Origin: Paracoccaceae bacterium
GTDB lineage: Bacteria; Pseudomonadota; Alphaproteobacteria; Rhodobacterales; Rhodobacteraceae
Length of the DNA stretch: 64,000 bases
Direction: 5' to 3'
NCBI GenBank assembly: GCA_027486345.1
Contig: JAIXPH010000001.1
Coordinates: forward strand, 42,798-106,797
Shown piece after piece: positions 17,819 through 27,677 of this stretch (position 1 is its first letter; every line of letters begins with the position of its first letter). The translations under genes and the position numbers were made by a program. The notes under the pieces are model-generated. The model was not told the DNA's origin and did not search any database. It saw only the letters and a list, made by a program, of their open reading frames with translations.

Positions 17819-19723
17819 TCAGACCACCGGTTCGGGTTCCGGCCCGGCCTTGGGGGCCTTCGGCTTGGTCTTGGGGATCGACAGGATCGACCCACCACCC
17901 GACGACGGCTTGTTGGCGTCATCGTCGCTGTCGAGCGATTCCCCTGCGATCACCTTCTTGATCTCGTCCCCGGTCAGGGTCTCGTATTCCAGGAGGCCCT
18001 TGGCCAGACGTTCCCAATCATCCTTCTTTTCCGTCAGGATGCGGAAGGCGGTCTGATAGCCTTCGTCGATCAGGCGCTTGACCTCTTGTTCGATCAATCG
18101 CTTTGTTTCGGCGCTAACCGAGAAACCGCCGGTGTTGCCCTGATAGCCTTCGGCGGCTTCGGCATAGTCGATGTTGCCGACGGCATCCGACATGCCCCAG
18201 CGCAGCACCATCGCGCGGGCCAAGGCGCTGGCCTGCTGGATGTCACCCGACGGACCGTTCGACACCGAGTCTTCGCCCCATTTCAGGATTTCCGCAGCCT
18301 TCCCGGCCATGGTCATCGCGATGCGCTGTTCGCACTGGTCGCGGTGCCAGTTCAGGCGGTCAATCTCAGGCAGGCTCATGACCATGCCCAAAGCGCCACC
18401 GCGCGGGATGATCGTGGCCTTATAGACCGGGTCGCATTTGGGCAGGTTCATCCCGACAATGGCGTGACCGCTTTCGTGATAGGCGGTCATTTCCTTTTGT
18501 TCCTGCGTCAGGACCATCGACCGGCGCTCTGCGCCCATCATGACTTTGTCCTTGGCATTCTCAAAATCGTCCATCGTGACGAAACGACGGCCCACGCGGG
18601 CGGCCATCAAGGCAGCCTCGTTCACAAGGTTCATCAGGTCAGCGCCCGAAAAGCCCGGCGTGCCGCGTGCAATCGTCCGCAGGTCAACATCCGGCCCCAG
18701 CGGCACCTTGCGCGCATGTACGCCAAGGATTTTCTCGCGGCCCTTGATGTCGGGGTTGGGCACATGGATCTGGCGGTCAAAGCGGCCGGGGCGCAACAGC
18801 GCGGGGTCCAGAACGTCTTTGCGGTTGGTGGCCGCGACGATGATCACGCCTTCGTTCGCCTCAAACCCGTCCATCTCGACCAGCAACTGGTTCAAGGTCT
18901 GTTCGCGTTCGTCATTGCCACCGCCGATGCCCACGCCACGGGCACGACCCACTGCGTCAATCTCGTCGATGAACACGATGCAGGGCGCGTTCTTCTTGGC
19001 CTGTTCGAACATGTCGCGCACGCGGGACGCACCCACGCCAACGAACATCTCAACGAAGTCAGAGCCGGAGATGGTGAAGAACGGCACGCCGGCCTCACCG
19101 GCAATCGCCCGGGCGAGCAGCGTCTTACCGGTGCCCGGAGGGCCGACCAGAAGCGCGCCTTTGGGGATCTTGCCGCCGAGGCGCGAGAATTTCTGCGGGT
19201 TGCGCAGGAATTCCACGATTTCCTCAAGCTCTTCCTTGGCCTCGTCGATGCCAGCGACATCGTCAAAGGTCACGCGGCCATGCTTTTCGGTCAGCAGTTT
19301 GGCGCGCGATTTGCCAAAGCCCATCGCGCCGCCACGCCCGCCGCCCTGCATGCGGTTCATGAAGAACACCCAGACCCCGATCAGCACAAGGAAGGGCAGC
19401 CAGAGCGAGATCATCGACATCAGACCCGACTCCTCTTGCGGTTCGGCGTTCACTTCAACGCCTTTCGCCACGAGTCGATCCGTCAACACCTCACCTTGCG
19501 GCTTGATGGTGACGTAGCGGGTGTTGTCCTGCGTGACCACATCCACGCGTTCGCCGTCGATGGTGACGCGCGCCACCTCGCCCTTGTCCACTTGGGACAG
19601 GAAATCGGAATAGGCCAGCGCGCGCGAACTCATCGTCGTCTGCCCGCCGGAAAATAGATTGAACAGCGCCAGGATCAGCAGAAACAGAACGACCCAGAAC
19701 GCGATATTTCGTGCGTTGCCCAC
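17819..19723 (-). CDS. ftsH: ATP-dependent zinc metalloprotease FtsH
   Basis: A 634-residue inner membrane AAA+ protease that degrades membrane and regulatory proteins. Two transmembrane segments ([20 protein letters not shown] near residue 10; [19 protein letters not shown] near residue 105) flank a periplasmic domain. Walker A is [14 protein letters not shown], Walker [13 protein letters not shown], the second region of homology [20 protein letters not shown], and the zinc motif HESGH. The GTG at 19723 was chosen: AGGAGAG stands just upstream and it gives the usual GNARNIAFW opening; the frame is open another 51 bases. It follows tilS by 77 bp. Confidence 0.95.
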   Translation of the reverse strand: MGNARNIAFWVVLFLLILALFNLFSGGQTTMSSRALAYSDFLSQVDKGEVARVTIDGERVDVVTQDNTRYVTIKPQGEVLTDRLVAKGVEVNAEPQEESGLMSMISLWLPFLVLIGVWVFFMNRMQGGGRGGAMGFGKSRAKLLTEKHGRVTFDDVAGIDEAKEELEEIVEFLRNPQKFSRLGGKIPKGALLVGPPGTGKTLLARAIAGEAGVPFFTISGSDFVEMFVGVGASRVRDMFEQAKKNAPCIVFIDEIDAVGRARGVGIGGGNDEREQTLNQLLVEMDGFEANEGVIIVAATNRKDVLDPALLRPGRFDRQIHVPNPDIKGREKILGVHARKVPLGPDVDLRTIARGTPGFSGADLMNLVNEAALMAARVGRRFVTMDDFENAKDKVMMGAERRSMVLTQEQKEMTAYHESGHAIVGMNLPKCDPVYKATIIPRGGALGMVMSLPEIDRLNWHRDQCEQRIAMTMAGKAAEILKWGEDSVSNGPSGDIQQASALARAMVLRWGMSDAVGNIDYAEAAEGYQGNTGGFSVSAETKRLIEQEVKRLIDEGYQTAFRILTEKKDDWERLAKGLLEYETLTGDEIKKVIAGESLDSDDDANKPSSGGGSILSIPKTKPKAPKAGPEPEPVV

Positions 19724-19800
19724 GAACACTCTCCTCAGATGCGCGCCGTCCCCCGAGGGCGGCGGCCTTGACACCTAAGATAGCCAGAAAGGCGGGGCGT

Positions 19801-21030
19801 TCAATGCGATAAGATGAATAAGCGGAACTCCCCGGTGGTTTCGGCTTTCCACCCGGTTGCGCTGTCCAGCAATGGCACGGCAATCAGCGCGTCGTCACGC
19901 CAGACGGCGGGCGACACCAAAAGGGCCTCGCGGCCGATCCCGGCCGCCCGCCAATCGGGGCGCTGCGCCAAGCCCGCCTCGCCAAGGGCCCTGAGGATGG
20001 CCCCCTCCGGGAAGGGTCCGCTGACCCGCCAGCGCCCATCCCACAGGCATCCCGGCCCCGCCGTCACAGCCGCCAGCGCCCGTGGTTCCCGCACCAACAG
20101 GATGGTTTGCGGCGTGATCCGCGCCCGCACGCCCTGCAAAGTGGCGCCCCGCCCTTGGGCCAAGGCGTCCAGAAATCGCATTTGGTCCGGCCCGCGCGGC
20201 GGATGCTCGGCCCGGTTCAGCCAGCGCAGCGCGGCAAGGATCAGGCGGCGGCGGTGCTCTGCCGCCAGCGCGGCAAAGGCGGCGCGGTCGATCCGCAGCG
20301 TGCCTGCCACGGCTTGCACGTGATCCAAGGCCCAAGCCGCAAGGGTCTGGTCCAAGGCCGCCCGTGCCGTGGCCAGATGCCGCACCGATTGCGCCAGTTG
20401 CGCCGTGCCAAGCCCCAAGGGCACCAGCACGGCCAGTGCCTTGCGGATGCGGGCGCGGGTGAAGCGGTCATTGTTGTTGCTGGGGTCTTCGGCCCAAGCG
20501 ATGCCATGTGCAGTCAGATGCTCGCGCAGCGCCTGACGCGACACCGAGAGCAAGGGCCGTGCAAAGCGCACCCCTTCCAAGACCCAACCGTCCCGCATCC
20601 CCGACAGCCCTTCGAGGCCCGCCCCGCGTGCAAGCGCCATCAGAAACCCTTCGGCCTGATCGTCCGCCGTATGGGCCAACCAGACGGTCCCAATCCCCGC
20701 CCCCCGCGCCCAATCGGCCATCAGCGCGTAACGCGCCGTCCGCGCCGCCGCCATCAGGTTGCCCGCAATCTGGCCGCCGTGATCCCAGACCAGCACCTGA
20801 TGCGGGATGCTCCAGTCGGCGCAGTGACGCGCGACCAAGGCCACCTCTGCCGCCGCACCCGCCCGCAACCCGTGATCCACGGTCACCGCATGGACCTTGG
20901 CCCCGGCCAGATGCGCCAAATGCAGAAGGGCGAGGGAATCCCCCCCGCCCGACACGGCCACCGCGATGGCCTGTTCGTCCTTGGGCAAAGCAGCGGCCAC
21001 CGCCGCCAGCAACGCCACCTGTTCCGTCAC
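19801..21030 (-). CDS. tilS: tRNA(Ile)-lysidine synthase
   Basis: A 409-residue cytoplasmic enzyme that converts C34 of the tRNA-Ile CAU anticodon to lysidine, essential for AUA decoding. The PP-loop is VAVSGGGDSLALLHLAHL near residue 27, followed by HGLRAGAAAE, TAR-Y-x-(9) (ARTARYALMADWARGAG) and LAHTADDQAEGFLMALARG. The C-terminal part is the more variable substrate-binding region. The start overlaps the cpoB stop by 4 bp (ATGA), so the genes are translationally coupled, as in many alphaproteobacteria. Confidence 0.94.
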   Translation of the reverse strand: MTEQVALLAAVAAALPKDEQAIAVAVSGGGDSLALLHLAHLAGAKVHAVTVDHGLRAGAAAEVALVARHCADWSIPHQVLVWDHGGQIAGNLMAAARTARYALMADWARGAGIGTVWLAHTADDQAEGFLMALARGAGLEGLSGMRDGWVLEGVRFARPLLSVSRQALREHLTAHGIAWAEDPSNNNDRFTRARIRKALAVLVPLGLGTAQLAQSVRHLATARAALDQTLAAWALDHVQAVAGTLRIDRAAFAALAAEHRRRLILAALRWLNRAEHPPRGPDQMRFLDALAQGRGATLQGVRARITPQTILLVREPRALAAVTAGPGCLWDGRWRVSGPFPEGAILRALGEAGLAQRPDWRAAGIGREALLVSPAVWRDDALIAVPLLDSATGWKAETTGEFRLFILSH

Positions 21031-21872
21031 TGGCAGCCCAGACCCAGCATCGCCGTCGTCGCCGTCCCTGCCTCAACCGAGCCGGGGAAACGGGTGCCGA
21101 CTTCGGTCAGGGTCACGCAAGCCTCGGGCGTCTGGCCCAGATCGCCCAGCGACTGACCCAGCTTCAACAACGCCTCAGCCGCTTTGCTGCCAGACGGCTG
21201 GCCCGAAAACGCATCCAGGTAGGACCGCGCCGCATTGGCGGTATCACCCAGTTGTCGCAGGGCATCCCCACGCAAGACCTGCGCTTCTTGGGTCAGCGGG
21301 CCACCCGGGTAGGATTGGGCATAGGCCGCAAAGAGGTCAGCAGCGGCCTGAAAGTCACCTTGACCGAGCACCTCCTTGGCCCGGTCAAAATCCGCCTGTT
21401 CCTGCATCGCCATTTCCGGCACGTCAGCCGCCGGGGCGGCGGGGTCGGTCGCCGGGGCGACGGGATCGGTCACGGGCGCTGCGGCGGCGGTGTCGCCCCC
21501 CAGCGTCGGCGTGGTCGGAAGGGCGGCGATGTCGCAGCCCTCGGTCTGTTCGCACAGCCGGAACTCCAGATCGCCGATGCGGTTCGTGCCATCGGTCACG
21601 ACGCGGTTCAGCCGCAACTCGATCTCTTCGGCCTTGGCGGTCAGTTGCGACAACTGCGCCTCGATCGTGTCCATCCTTTGCAGCGCATCCCCACCGGCAG
21701 CCCCGCTCGCGGCCGCGCCGGTGGTGACAAGTTCATTCCGCAGCGCGGCAACCTCGGCCGACAATGCGGAGAGCTCCGCCCGGATGTCGGCCAGTGTCTG
21801 GGCCCGGTCCTGCCCAAAGGCGGCGGCAGGCAGCAGCGCCAGCAGACAGATCAGGCGAAGCCCTTTCAGCAT
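21027..21872 (-). CDS. cpoB: Tol-Pal system protein CpoB (YbgF)
   Basis: A 281-residue periplasmic protein. A signal peptide (LICLLALLPAAAFGQ, cleavage near residue 20) is followed by a coiled coil at about 25-95 (TLADIRAELSALSAEVAALRNEL, QLSQLTAKAEEIELRL), an Ala/Pro/Asp-rich linker, and C-terminal tetratricopeptide repeats (FDRAKEVLGQGDFQAAADLF, LTQEAQVLRGDALRQLGDT). CpoB coordinates outer membrane constriction with peptidoglycan synthesis. It is 4 bp after pal and overlaps tilS. Confidence 0.92.
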   Translation of the reverse strand: MLKGLRLICLLALLPAAAFGQDRAQTLADIRAELSALSAEVAALRNELVTTGAAASGAAGGDALQRMDTIEAQLSQLTAKAEEIELRLNRVVTDGTNRIGDLEFRLCEQTEGCDIAALPTTPTLGGDTAAAAPVTDPVAPATDPAAPAADVPEMAMQEQADFDRAKEVLGQGDFQAAADLFAAYAQSYPGGPLTQEAQVLRGDALRQLGDTANAARSYLDAFSGQPSGSKAAEALLKLGQSLGDLGQTPEACVTLTEVGTRFPGSVEAGTATTAMLGLGCQ

Positions 21873-21876
21873 GGGA

Positions 21877-22416
21877 TCAGACCCCCGCGCCGATTTGCAG
21901 CACGGTCACCGCGCGGCGGTTCTTGGCATAGCAGGTCTCATCCGAGCAGACGGCCAGCGGGCGTTCCTTGCCATAGGACACGGTTTGCAGCCGGTTCGGC
22001 GCGATGCCTTGCGAAATCAGGAACTGCTGCACCGCCGAGGCGCGGCGCGCCCCCAGCGCAAGGTTGTACTCACGGGTGCCCTGTTCGTCGGCATGGCCTT
22101 CGATCACGGCGGCATATTGCGGGTTGGCCTGCAGCCATTGCGCCTGCCCTTGCAGGATGATGCGGCCTTCGGGCGACAGGGTGGACTGATCCACTGCGAA
22201 CAGGATGCGGTCGCCGACGGTCTGGTTGAAATAGGCGATGGAGGTCGGGTTCGAGGGATCGCCCAGACCATCCACACCCACGCCGCCCATGCCCGCGCCG
22301 TTCAGGCCGCCCGCGCCCATGCCGTCCGCCCCGCCCGCACCAAAGCGGTCCGGGTTGTTGCAGGCTGCAAGGGCCAGCGTGGCGACCAGAAGCAGGGCCT
22401 TGGGAAGAATGCTCAT
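21877..22416 (-). CDS. pal: peptidoglycan-associated lipoprotein
   Basis: A 179-residue outer membrane lipoprotein. The signal MSILPKALLLVATLALAAC has lipobox LAAC with lipidation at Cys19. A Gly-rich linker (about residues 25-50) precedes an OmpA-like peptidoglycan-binding domain with the motif VIEGHADEQGTREYNLALG and NRLQTVSYGKERP. Pal binds peptidoglycan and TolB. The ATG at 22416 was taken over a longer open frame. tolB ends 98 bp upstream, so pal may have extra local expression. Confidence 0.95.
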   Translation of the reverse strand: MSILPKALLLVATLALAACNNPDRFGAGGADGMGAGGLNGAGMGGVGVDGLGDPSNPTSIAYFNQTVGDRILFAVDQSTLSPEGRIILQGQAQWLQANPQYAAVIEGHADEQGTREYNLALGARRASAVQQFLISQGIAPNRLQTVSYGKERPLAVCSDETCYAKNRRAVTVLQIGAGV

Positions 22417-22513
22417 CTTCGTCGTTCCTTTGTGTTTGTTGGCTCGATTTTGCGGCCATCTTAGCAGGGTTGCGCCGCCGGGGGAATCGGCGGCGGCGGA
22501 ATTTGCGCGGCCT

Positions 22514-23860
22514 TTACGGCAGCAGGGGCGACCATGCCGGGTCAGAAGCCGGACCATTGGTCGGCACCTGACGCAGGTTGCGCCCGAAGACATCCACGCT
22601 GAACAGTTGCGCCTGACCGCCCTCGCCCGCCGTTTCGCGGGTGAACATGATCACGCGCCCGTTGGGCGACCATGTGGGACCCTCGTCCAGGAAGGAGGAG
22701 GTGAGCAGACGTTCCTCGGACCCGTCGGTGCGCATCACGCCGATGTGGAAGCGGCCCTTGTTCTGTTTGGTGAAGGCGATGTAATCGCCCTGCGGCGACC
22801 AGACCGGGGTGCCATAGCGGCCTTCGCCGCCGGAAATCCGCTGCGGCTCGCCGCCCCCTGCGGACATGATGTAGATCTGCTGCCCGCCCGAGCGGTCGGA
22901 TTCAAACACGATCTGGCTGCCATCGGGGCTGAAGCTGGGCGCGGTTTCGATCGAGGGCGCGTTGGTCAGCTGCCGGATCTGGCCCGAGCCGATGTCCAGC
23001 GCATAGATGTCGGTGTTGCCACCACGCTCAAGGCTGAAGACCACGGTGCGCCCGTCGGGGGCAAAGCGCGGCGCGAAGGTCATGGTGCCGTTGTCCAACT
23101 GACCCAAGGGCTGCACGGAAAGACTGCCCACATCCATCAGATAGATGGCCGGAAAGCCCGTGGCGTAGGACGTGAACAGGATCTGGTTGCCCGCAGGCGA
23201 AAAGCGCGGGGCCAGCACGATGGAGGACCCATCGCTGAGATAGGCCACGTTCTGCCCGTCGTAATCCATCACCGCCAGACGCTTGACGCGCTGGTTCTTC
23301 GGCCCGGACTCGCTGACATAGACCACGCGGCTGTCAAAGTAGGGACCTTCGCCCGTCACCCGCGAATAGACCGCATCGGCCACCTTGTGCGCCATCCGCC
23401 GCCATGTGGCGGGCGTGCCCACGAATTGCAGCCCCTCGCCCATCTGCTGGCCATTGAAGACGTCAAACAGGCGGAACTTGACCACGATCTGGTCGCCAGA
23501 GGCCTGCACCGCGCCAGTGATCAAGACCTGCGCGTTGATCGCCTGCCAATCGGCAAAGGCCACCGGCGCGTCAAAGCTGGTGATCTGGCTGATATGGGCC
23601 GATTGCGGAATCTCGCGGAACAATCCGGTTCCCGACAGGTCCGCCGCCACCACGCCGGTCAGTTGCGCGGCATATTCGCCTGCCCCGCCATTTTCCGCCA
23701 CAAACATCGGCGCGGCAAAGGGCAAGGGTTCGATCACACCATCCGTCAGGCGGATGCGCGGCGGTTCTTGGGCCGCAATGGGGGTGGAAAGGCCCGTCAG
23801 CGCGACAAACGCGACGGCGGCCAGTGCGATAACGGGGGAGAGGGCTTTGAACATCGTCAT
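22514..23860 (-). CDS. tolB: Tol-Pal system beta-propeller protein TolB
   Basis: A 448-residue periplasmic protein. A signal peptide ([18 protein letters not shown], cleavage near AA/QEPP, residue 30) precedes an N-terminal domain of about 140 residues and a six-bladed WD40-like propeller with repeats such as [54 protein letters not shown] and [15 protein letters not shown]. TolB links Pal and TolA. The ATG at 23860 has GAGG just upstream; ATG 23854 is possible. Confidence 0.95.
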   Translation of the reverse strand: MTMFKALSPVIALAAVAFVALTGLSTPIAAQEPPRIRLTDGVIEPLPFAAPMFVAENGGAGEYAAQLTGVVAADLSGTGLFREIPQSAHISQITSFDAPVAFADWQAINAQVLITGAVQASGDQIVVKFRLFDVFNGQQMGEGLQFVGTPATWRRMAHKVADAVYSRVTGEGPYFDSRVVYVSESGPKNQRVKRLAVMDYDGQNVAYLSDGSSIVLAPRFSPAGNQILFTSYATGFPAIYLMDVGSLSVQPLGQLDNGTMTFAPRFAPDGRTVVFSLERGGNTDIYALDIGSGQIRQLTNAPSIETAPSFSPDGSQIVFESDRSGGQQIYIMSAGGGEPQRISGGEGRYGTPVWSPQGDYIAFTKQNKGRFHIGVMRTDGSEERLLTSSFLDEGPTWSPNGRVIMFTRETAGEGGQAQLFSVDVFGRNLRQVPTNGPASDPAWSPLLP

Positions 23861-23938
23861 CCTATCCTCTTTCTCCTCGGGTCCAGGTTCAGGTCACTCT
23901 GCCGCGCGCGGCGGAAACTCGGCATCACGCTTGCGGCA

Positions 23939-25156
23939 TCAGCGCAAGCGCATCTCATCGGGGTCGAATTCGATCTCAAAGACCTTCCAGGTCTCGTATT
24001 TTTCGGGCGGCAGCGGGAAACCGCGCGCGCCGCAGCGAATGATGGCGCGACGCGCCGTCTCGAACGCCTGCGTCACCGAACTGCCCGACCCGCCAGTGGA
24101 GTCGATCAACTCGATGGAGGCGGCATCCGGCTTGCCGTCGGGGTTGATGTTGAAGCGCACGACCACGGTGGTCCGCAGCGCCTCCATCGACATCGACCCC
24201 ACGTTCCAGCAGGCGTTCACCGCAACCTTCATGCCGTCCAATTCGCCCCCGGTCAGCGGCGGACCGGCGGTCGCGGTTCCCTGCCCCCCGGTATCGGATG
24301 TGACCGCACTGTCAGAGGCAGCCTGCGCCACGGCATCGGCCACCGCATCGGCCACGGGGTCTTGCGCCTCGGCCACCGCGGCGGCGACGGCATCGGCCAC
24401 GGCATCCTCGGGCGGGGTCTCGGTGGGTGTCTCTTCGGCGGGTGTCTCTTCGGGCTGCGGTTCGGGCGCGGGCTCTTCCGCCGGGGCTTCCGCCACCTGC
24501 GCCGGGCGCGAGCGCGGCTTCAGGCTGGTCGTCGGGGCAAGCTGCGGCGCGCTGTCCTCGGTCTCGACCGCTTCGGTCACGATCTGGGTCGTGGCCTCTT
24601 CCGGCGCGGCTTCGGGCTGTTGTTCCTCGACGATCTGGGCATCGGGCGCGGGTTGATCCGACACCTCAGGCGTTGGCGTGTCGGCCACTTCGGGCGCATC
24701 CGTTGGCGTATCGACCGGGACTGACGCCACCCGGTCCACCGGGCGGGGCTTGGGGCGTTCACTGGACAAAGGCACCGGGATCGGCTGTTCGGTTTCCGCA
24801 ATGGGAGCGACCGGATCGGGCGTTTCCAAGGGCTGCGGCACAGCCTCAACCGGCAGGTCCTGCGGCAAGGGTTCTTCGACCGGCACGGGTTCCGGCGGGG
24901 TTTCGGGCTGCGGCGGTGGCGTCGGTTCCGCAGGCTGGGCGGGCTGCAGCTGTTCAGGCGGCGTTTCTACTGGGGTTTCGGCGGCCTTGGGGGCGGCGGC
25001 AACCATCGACTGGAAATCGCTTTCCGACATGATCGACACTTGGGCAATCTCAACCGGAGGCAAGTCCTTGGACATGAACAGCCAGTCCCCCAGAATGACC
25101 CAGAGGAGGAAGGCCGCGTGCAACGCGCCCGATACGATGGTGCCTTTTCTTTCCAC
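23939..25156 (-). CDS. tolA: cell envelope integrity protein TolA
   Basis: About 405 residues. An N-terminal transmembrane anchor (GTIVSGALHAAFLLWVILGDWLF) is followed by a long low-complexity linker rich in Pro, Glu, Ala, Val (about residues 55-270) and a C-terminal TolA/TonB-like domain with VNACWNVGSMSMEALRT and VVVRFNINPDGKP. TolA transduces proton-motive force from TolQR to the outer membrane. The GTG at 25156 was chosen; it gives the expected short cytoplasmic end and starts 19 bp after tolR. An ATG at 25204 overlapping tolR is the alternative. Confidence 0.9.
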   Translation of the reverse strand: MERKGTIVSGALHAAFLLWVILGDWLFMSKDLPPVEIAQVSIMSESDFQSMVAAAPKAAETPVETPPEQLQPAQPAEPTPPPQPETPPEPVPVEEPLPQDLPVEAVPQPLETPDPVAPIAETEQPIPVPLSSERPKPRPVDRVASVPVDTPTDAPEVADTPTPEVSDQPAPDAQIVEEQQPEAAPEEATTQIVTEAVETEDSAPQLAPTTSLKPRSRPAQVAEAPAEEPAPEPQPEETPAEETPTETPPEDAVADAVAAAVAEAQDPVADAVADAVAQAASDSAVTSDTGGQGTATAGPPLTGGELDGMKVAVNACWNVGSMSMEALRTTVVVRFNINPDGKPDAASIELIDSTGGSGSSVTQAFETARRAIIRCGARGFPLPPEKYETWKVFEIEFDPDEMRLR

Positions 25157-25175
25157 CTGCCGTCTGTTCCCGGTC

Positions 25176-25667
25176 TCAGCCGTCCGTTCCGGCCTTGGCG
25201 GCATCCGCGCCGAAGGTCGGGCCTTGCGCATCAGTCACCAGACCGATTTCGTTGAAGCCGCCTGCATTCAGCGCCCCCATCACCTGCGCCACCTTTTCAT
25301 AAGGGATCGACCCATCCGCCCGCAGGAACACCTTTTTCGACGTCCGCTCAGCGGCAATCGCCTCTAGCTTGGGGATCAACTCTGCCTCGGCGACTTCGGT
25401 CGTCATGATCGACAGTTTGCCATCGGCAGTCAGGGTGATCGTCAGCGGCTCTTCCTGTTCGGTGGGCAGCGCATTGGCCGCCGTTTCCGGCAGTTTGATC
25501 GGCACGCCCACCGTCAGCATCGGCGCGGCGACCATGAAGATGATCAAAAGCACCAGCATCACGTCGATGAACGGCGTGACGTTGATTTCCGACATCTGTG
25601 CCGCACCGCCGCGCCTGCGCCCGCGCCGTCCGCCGCCGCTTGCCTTTTTTGCGATCCCACCCGCCAT
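25176..25667 (-). CDS. tolR: Tol-Pal protein TolR
   Basis: A 163-residue ExbD/TolR protein. A basic N-terminus (GGGRRGRRRGG) leads into MSEINVTPFIDVMLVLLIIF with the conserved proton-channel aspartate, followed by a periplasmic domain (GVPIKLPETAANALPTEQ, then KVFLRADGSIPYEKVAQVMG). It is the stator partner of TolQ. It starts 3 bp after tolQ. The C-terminus is slightly longer than usual (TDAQGPTFGADAAKAG). Confidence 0.95.
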   Translation of the reverse strand: MAGGIAKKASGGGRRGRRRGGAAQMSEINVTPFIDVMLVLLIIFMVAAPMLTVGVPIKLPETAANALPTEQEEPLTITLTADGKLSIMTTEVAEAELIPKLEAIAAERTSKKVFLRADGSIPYEKVAQVMGALNAGGFNEIGLVTDAQGPTFGADAAKAGTDG

Positions 25668-25670
25668 GGC

Positions 25671-26366
25671 TCAGGCGTCCAACTGGCGCGACAGGATGGT
25701 CGAGAATTCGTCGGCAAAGCTTTCGTAACCGCCAAGGATACGTTCACTGTCGGCGTTCAGCTTGTTATAGGCGATCACCGCCGGAATAGCCGCGACCAGA
25801 CCCACAGCAGTGGCCAGCAGCGCCTCGGCAATGCCGGGGGCCACGACGGCGAGGTTGGTGTTCTGGCTGATGGCGATCTGTTCAAAGCTGTGCTTGATCC
25901 CCCAGACCGTCCCGAACAGCCCAATGAAGGGCGCGGTGGAGCCGGTGGTGGCAAGGAAGGACAGGCCCTTGTTCAGCACCTCGGCCTCGCGCGCGATGGC
26001 CACATCCATCGCCCGGTCAATCCGCGCCTGAGCGCCCGCGATCAAGCCGCCATCCTGCCGGTGGCTGCGCCGCCACTCCATCATGCCCGCCGCGAAAATC
26101 CGCTCTGATGCGCCTTCCGGCGTGGGACCCAGACGTTCGAACAATTCATCCAGCGGATCGCCCGACCAGAAGGCGCGGTCGAACACCGCCGCCTCTTCCC
26201 GCGCGCGGCGGAAGGTCAGGATGCGTTGCACGATGATCGACCATGACCAGAAGCTCATCGCCAGAAGCGACATCAGCACCAGCTTGTTGGTCAGCGTCGC
26301 CTTCATGAAAAGCGCCAGCACAGAGAAATCAATCTCCTGCGCCGCAGCGAGTGTTTGGGTTTCCAT
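25671..26366 (-). CDS. tolQ: Tol-Pal protein TolQ
   Basis: A 231-residue MotA/TolQ/ExbB family proton channel with three membrane spans: KLVLMSLLAMSFWSWSIIV, then LATTGSTAPFIGLFGTVWGI, then ALLATAVGLVAAIPAVIAYN. The TVWGI and AIPAVIAYN motifs are diagnostic. It energises TolA with TolR. It is the first of the tolQRAB-pal-cpoB run; the 167-bp gap before it, after ybgC, should contain a promoter. Confidence 0.95.
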   Translation of the reverse strand: METQTLAAAQEIDFSVLALFMKATLTNKLVLMSLLAMSFWSWSIIVQRILTFRRAREEAAVFDRAFWSGDPLDELFERLGPTPEGASERIFAAGMMEWRRSHRQDGGLIAGAQARIDRAMDVAIAREAEVLNKGLSFLATTGSTAPFIGLFGTVWGIKHSFEQIAISQNTNLAVVAPGIAEALLATAVGLVAAIPAVIAYNKLNADSERILGGYESFADEFSTILSRQLDA

Positions 26367-26533
26367 TACGCCTGCTCTTGTTGTCGGCCACCTGTTCCGA
26401 TGGCGCGTTTAGGCGTGATTCTACCCGGATTCAAAGGGAAATGCCAACACATCTGCGTCAAGCGGCGGGTTGCCGCGCGCTGGGGCCGCGTTTTGCGGCA
26501 TCGCAGCATGGTTCGCAGGGCGCAAATACCGCG

Positions 26534-26929
26534 TCAGAGGGTCAAGGACAGGCGCACCGCATCGGGCATGCGCTGCGCCCGGCCCGCGGAATTGAGGCAG
26601 ACCAGCGTCACCTTGGCGCGAAACAGGACCGTCCCATCGCGAGAAATGGTCTGATCCATCAGGATCGAGGCGCCTTTCACCTCGGTCATCACCGTCTCGA
26701 CGTGCAACAGATCATCAAACCGCGCGGGCGACAGATAATCCGCCTCCACCCGGCGCACGGCAAAGACGATGCCTTGGCCGGCCTTGAGCGCGGACTGATC
26801 GATCCCCCGCGCCCGCACAAACTCGGTCCGCCCGCGTTCGATGAACTTCAGGTAATTCGCGTAATAGACGATCCCGGCAAGGTCGGTGTCTTCGTAGTAA
26901 ACGCGCAAGGTAAGGGTATCGGACGTCAT
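26534..26929 (-). CDS. ybgC: YbgC family acyl-CoA thioesterase
   Basis: A 131-residue hotdog-fold thioesterase. The active-site motif is YYEDTDLAGIVYYANYLKFIERGRTEF near residues 10-35, with the catalytic Asp in EDTD. It is usually the first gene of Tol-Pal clusters, as here, where it precedes tolQ on the same strand. It hydrolyses short or acyl-carrier-linked thioesters and has been linked to phospholipid synthesis proteins. Confidence 0.94.
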   Translation of the reverse strand: MTSDTLTLRVYYEDTDLAGIVYYANYLKFIERGRTEFVRARGIDQSALKAGQGIVFAVRRVEADYLSPARFDDLLHVETVMTEVKGASILMDQTISRDGTVLFRAKVTLVCLNSAGRAQRMPDAVRLSLTL

Positions 26930-26981
26930 GGCAGGCCTTTAAGCGAGGTCGGGTGCGGATGAATTGCGCACCGCTTGTCGG

Positions 26982-27608
26982 TCATTGCGGGCGCGGCAAA
27001 CGGGCGGCCAGACGCAAGGCATGGCTGGCGTCCTGCGCCACGGCGGGCAGCACTGGATCATAGGCGGCGCGGATCACGCCTGCGATGTCGGGGCGCAGGA
27101 TCACGGTGCCATCCGGCAGATGCGCCAAGGGGGCCAAGTCGGTGAAGGCCCGGTCCGACCACAACAGGATCGTCTGCACCGCCTGACTGAGCGCCAGCGT
27201 TTCGGCGGGCACGGCAGACAGGTGCTGATCCATGCGCAAAAACACGAATGCCGCGCGGATCGCGCCATCCGGATCAAAGCGGAAGATGCGGTACTGGTTC
27301 GCCTCGGCCGCCGTCAGCCGGTCACAGAGCGGGCCAAGGTCCGGCACCAGCCGGTCAAGGTTCGGCACTTGCGGCAGTTCCGCCCAATCGCGGCAGAAGA
27401 ACACCATCAGGTTCGCGCCAAGTTCCGGGTCCGTCTCGGCCATGCGGTGATTGGCGAGCGTCACCACCGCCTCGATCGCGCCTTTGACGACCGACAGGGT
27501 GGCATCCTCGACCCCAAACACCACCGGCACGATGGGGCGGCCCCAGCGGGCGCAGAGATAGCTGCCATCGCCGCGCGTGAACAATTTTGCGACCTCATCC
27601 GCCTGCAT
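26982..27608 (-). CDS. conserved hypothetical protein between ruvB and ybgC
   Basis: A 208-residue cytoplasmic protein of unknown function, no signal peptide or membrane span. Recognisable stretches are LCARWGRPIVPVVFGVED, MVFFCRDWAELPQVPNLD and NQYRIFRFDPDGAIRAAFVF. It lies between ruvB (69 bp) and ybgC (52 bp) in the same direction. I recall a protein at this site in other Rhodobacterales but cannot confirm it; no domain is recognised and no function is proposed. Confidence 0.8.
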   Translation of the reverse strand: MQADEVAKLFTRGDGSYLCARWGRPIVPVVFGVEDATLSVVKGAIEAVVTLANHRMAETDPELGANLMVFFCRDWAELPQVPNLDRLVPDLGPLCDRLTAAEANQYRIFRFDPDGAIRAAFVFLRMDQHLSAVPAETLALSQAVQTILLWSDRAFTDLAPLAHLPDGTVILRPDIAGVIRAAYDPVLPAVAQDASHALRLAARLPRPQ

Positions 27609-27677
27609 TGTCGTCCCCCTGGTCGTCCGCTTTTGGCTTTGGCGCGCAGATAGCGCCCTTCGCCGGGGGCGGCAATC

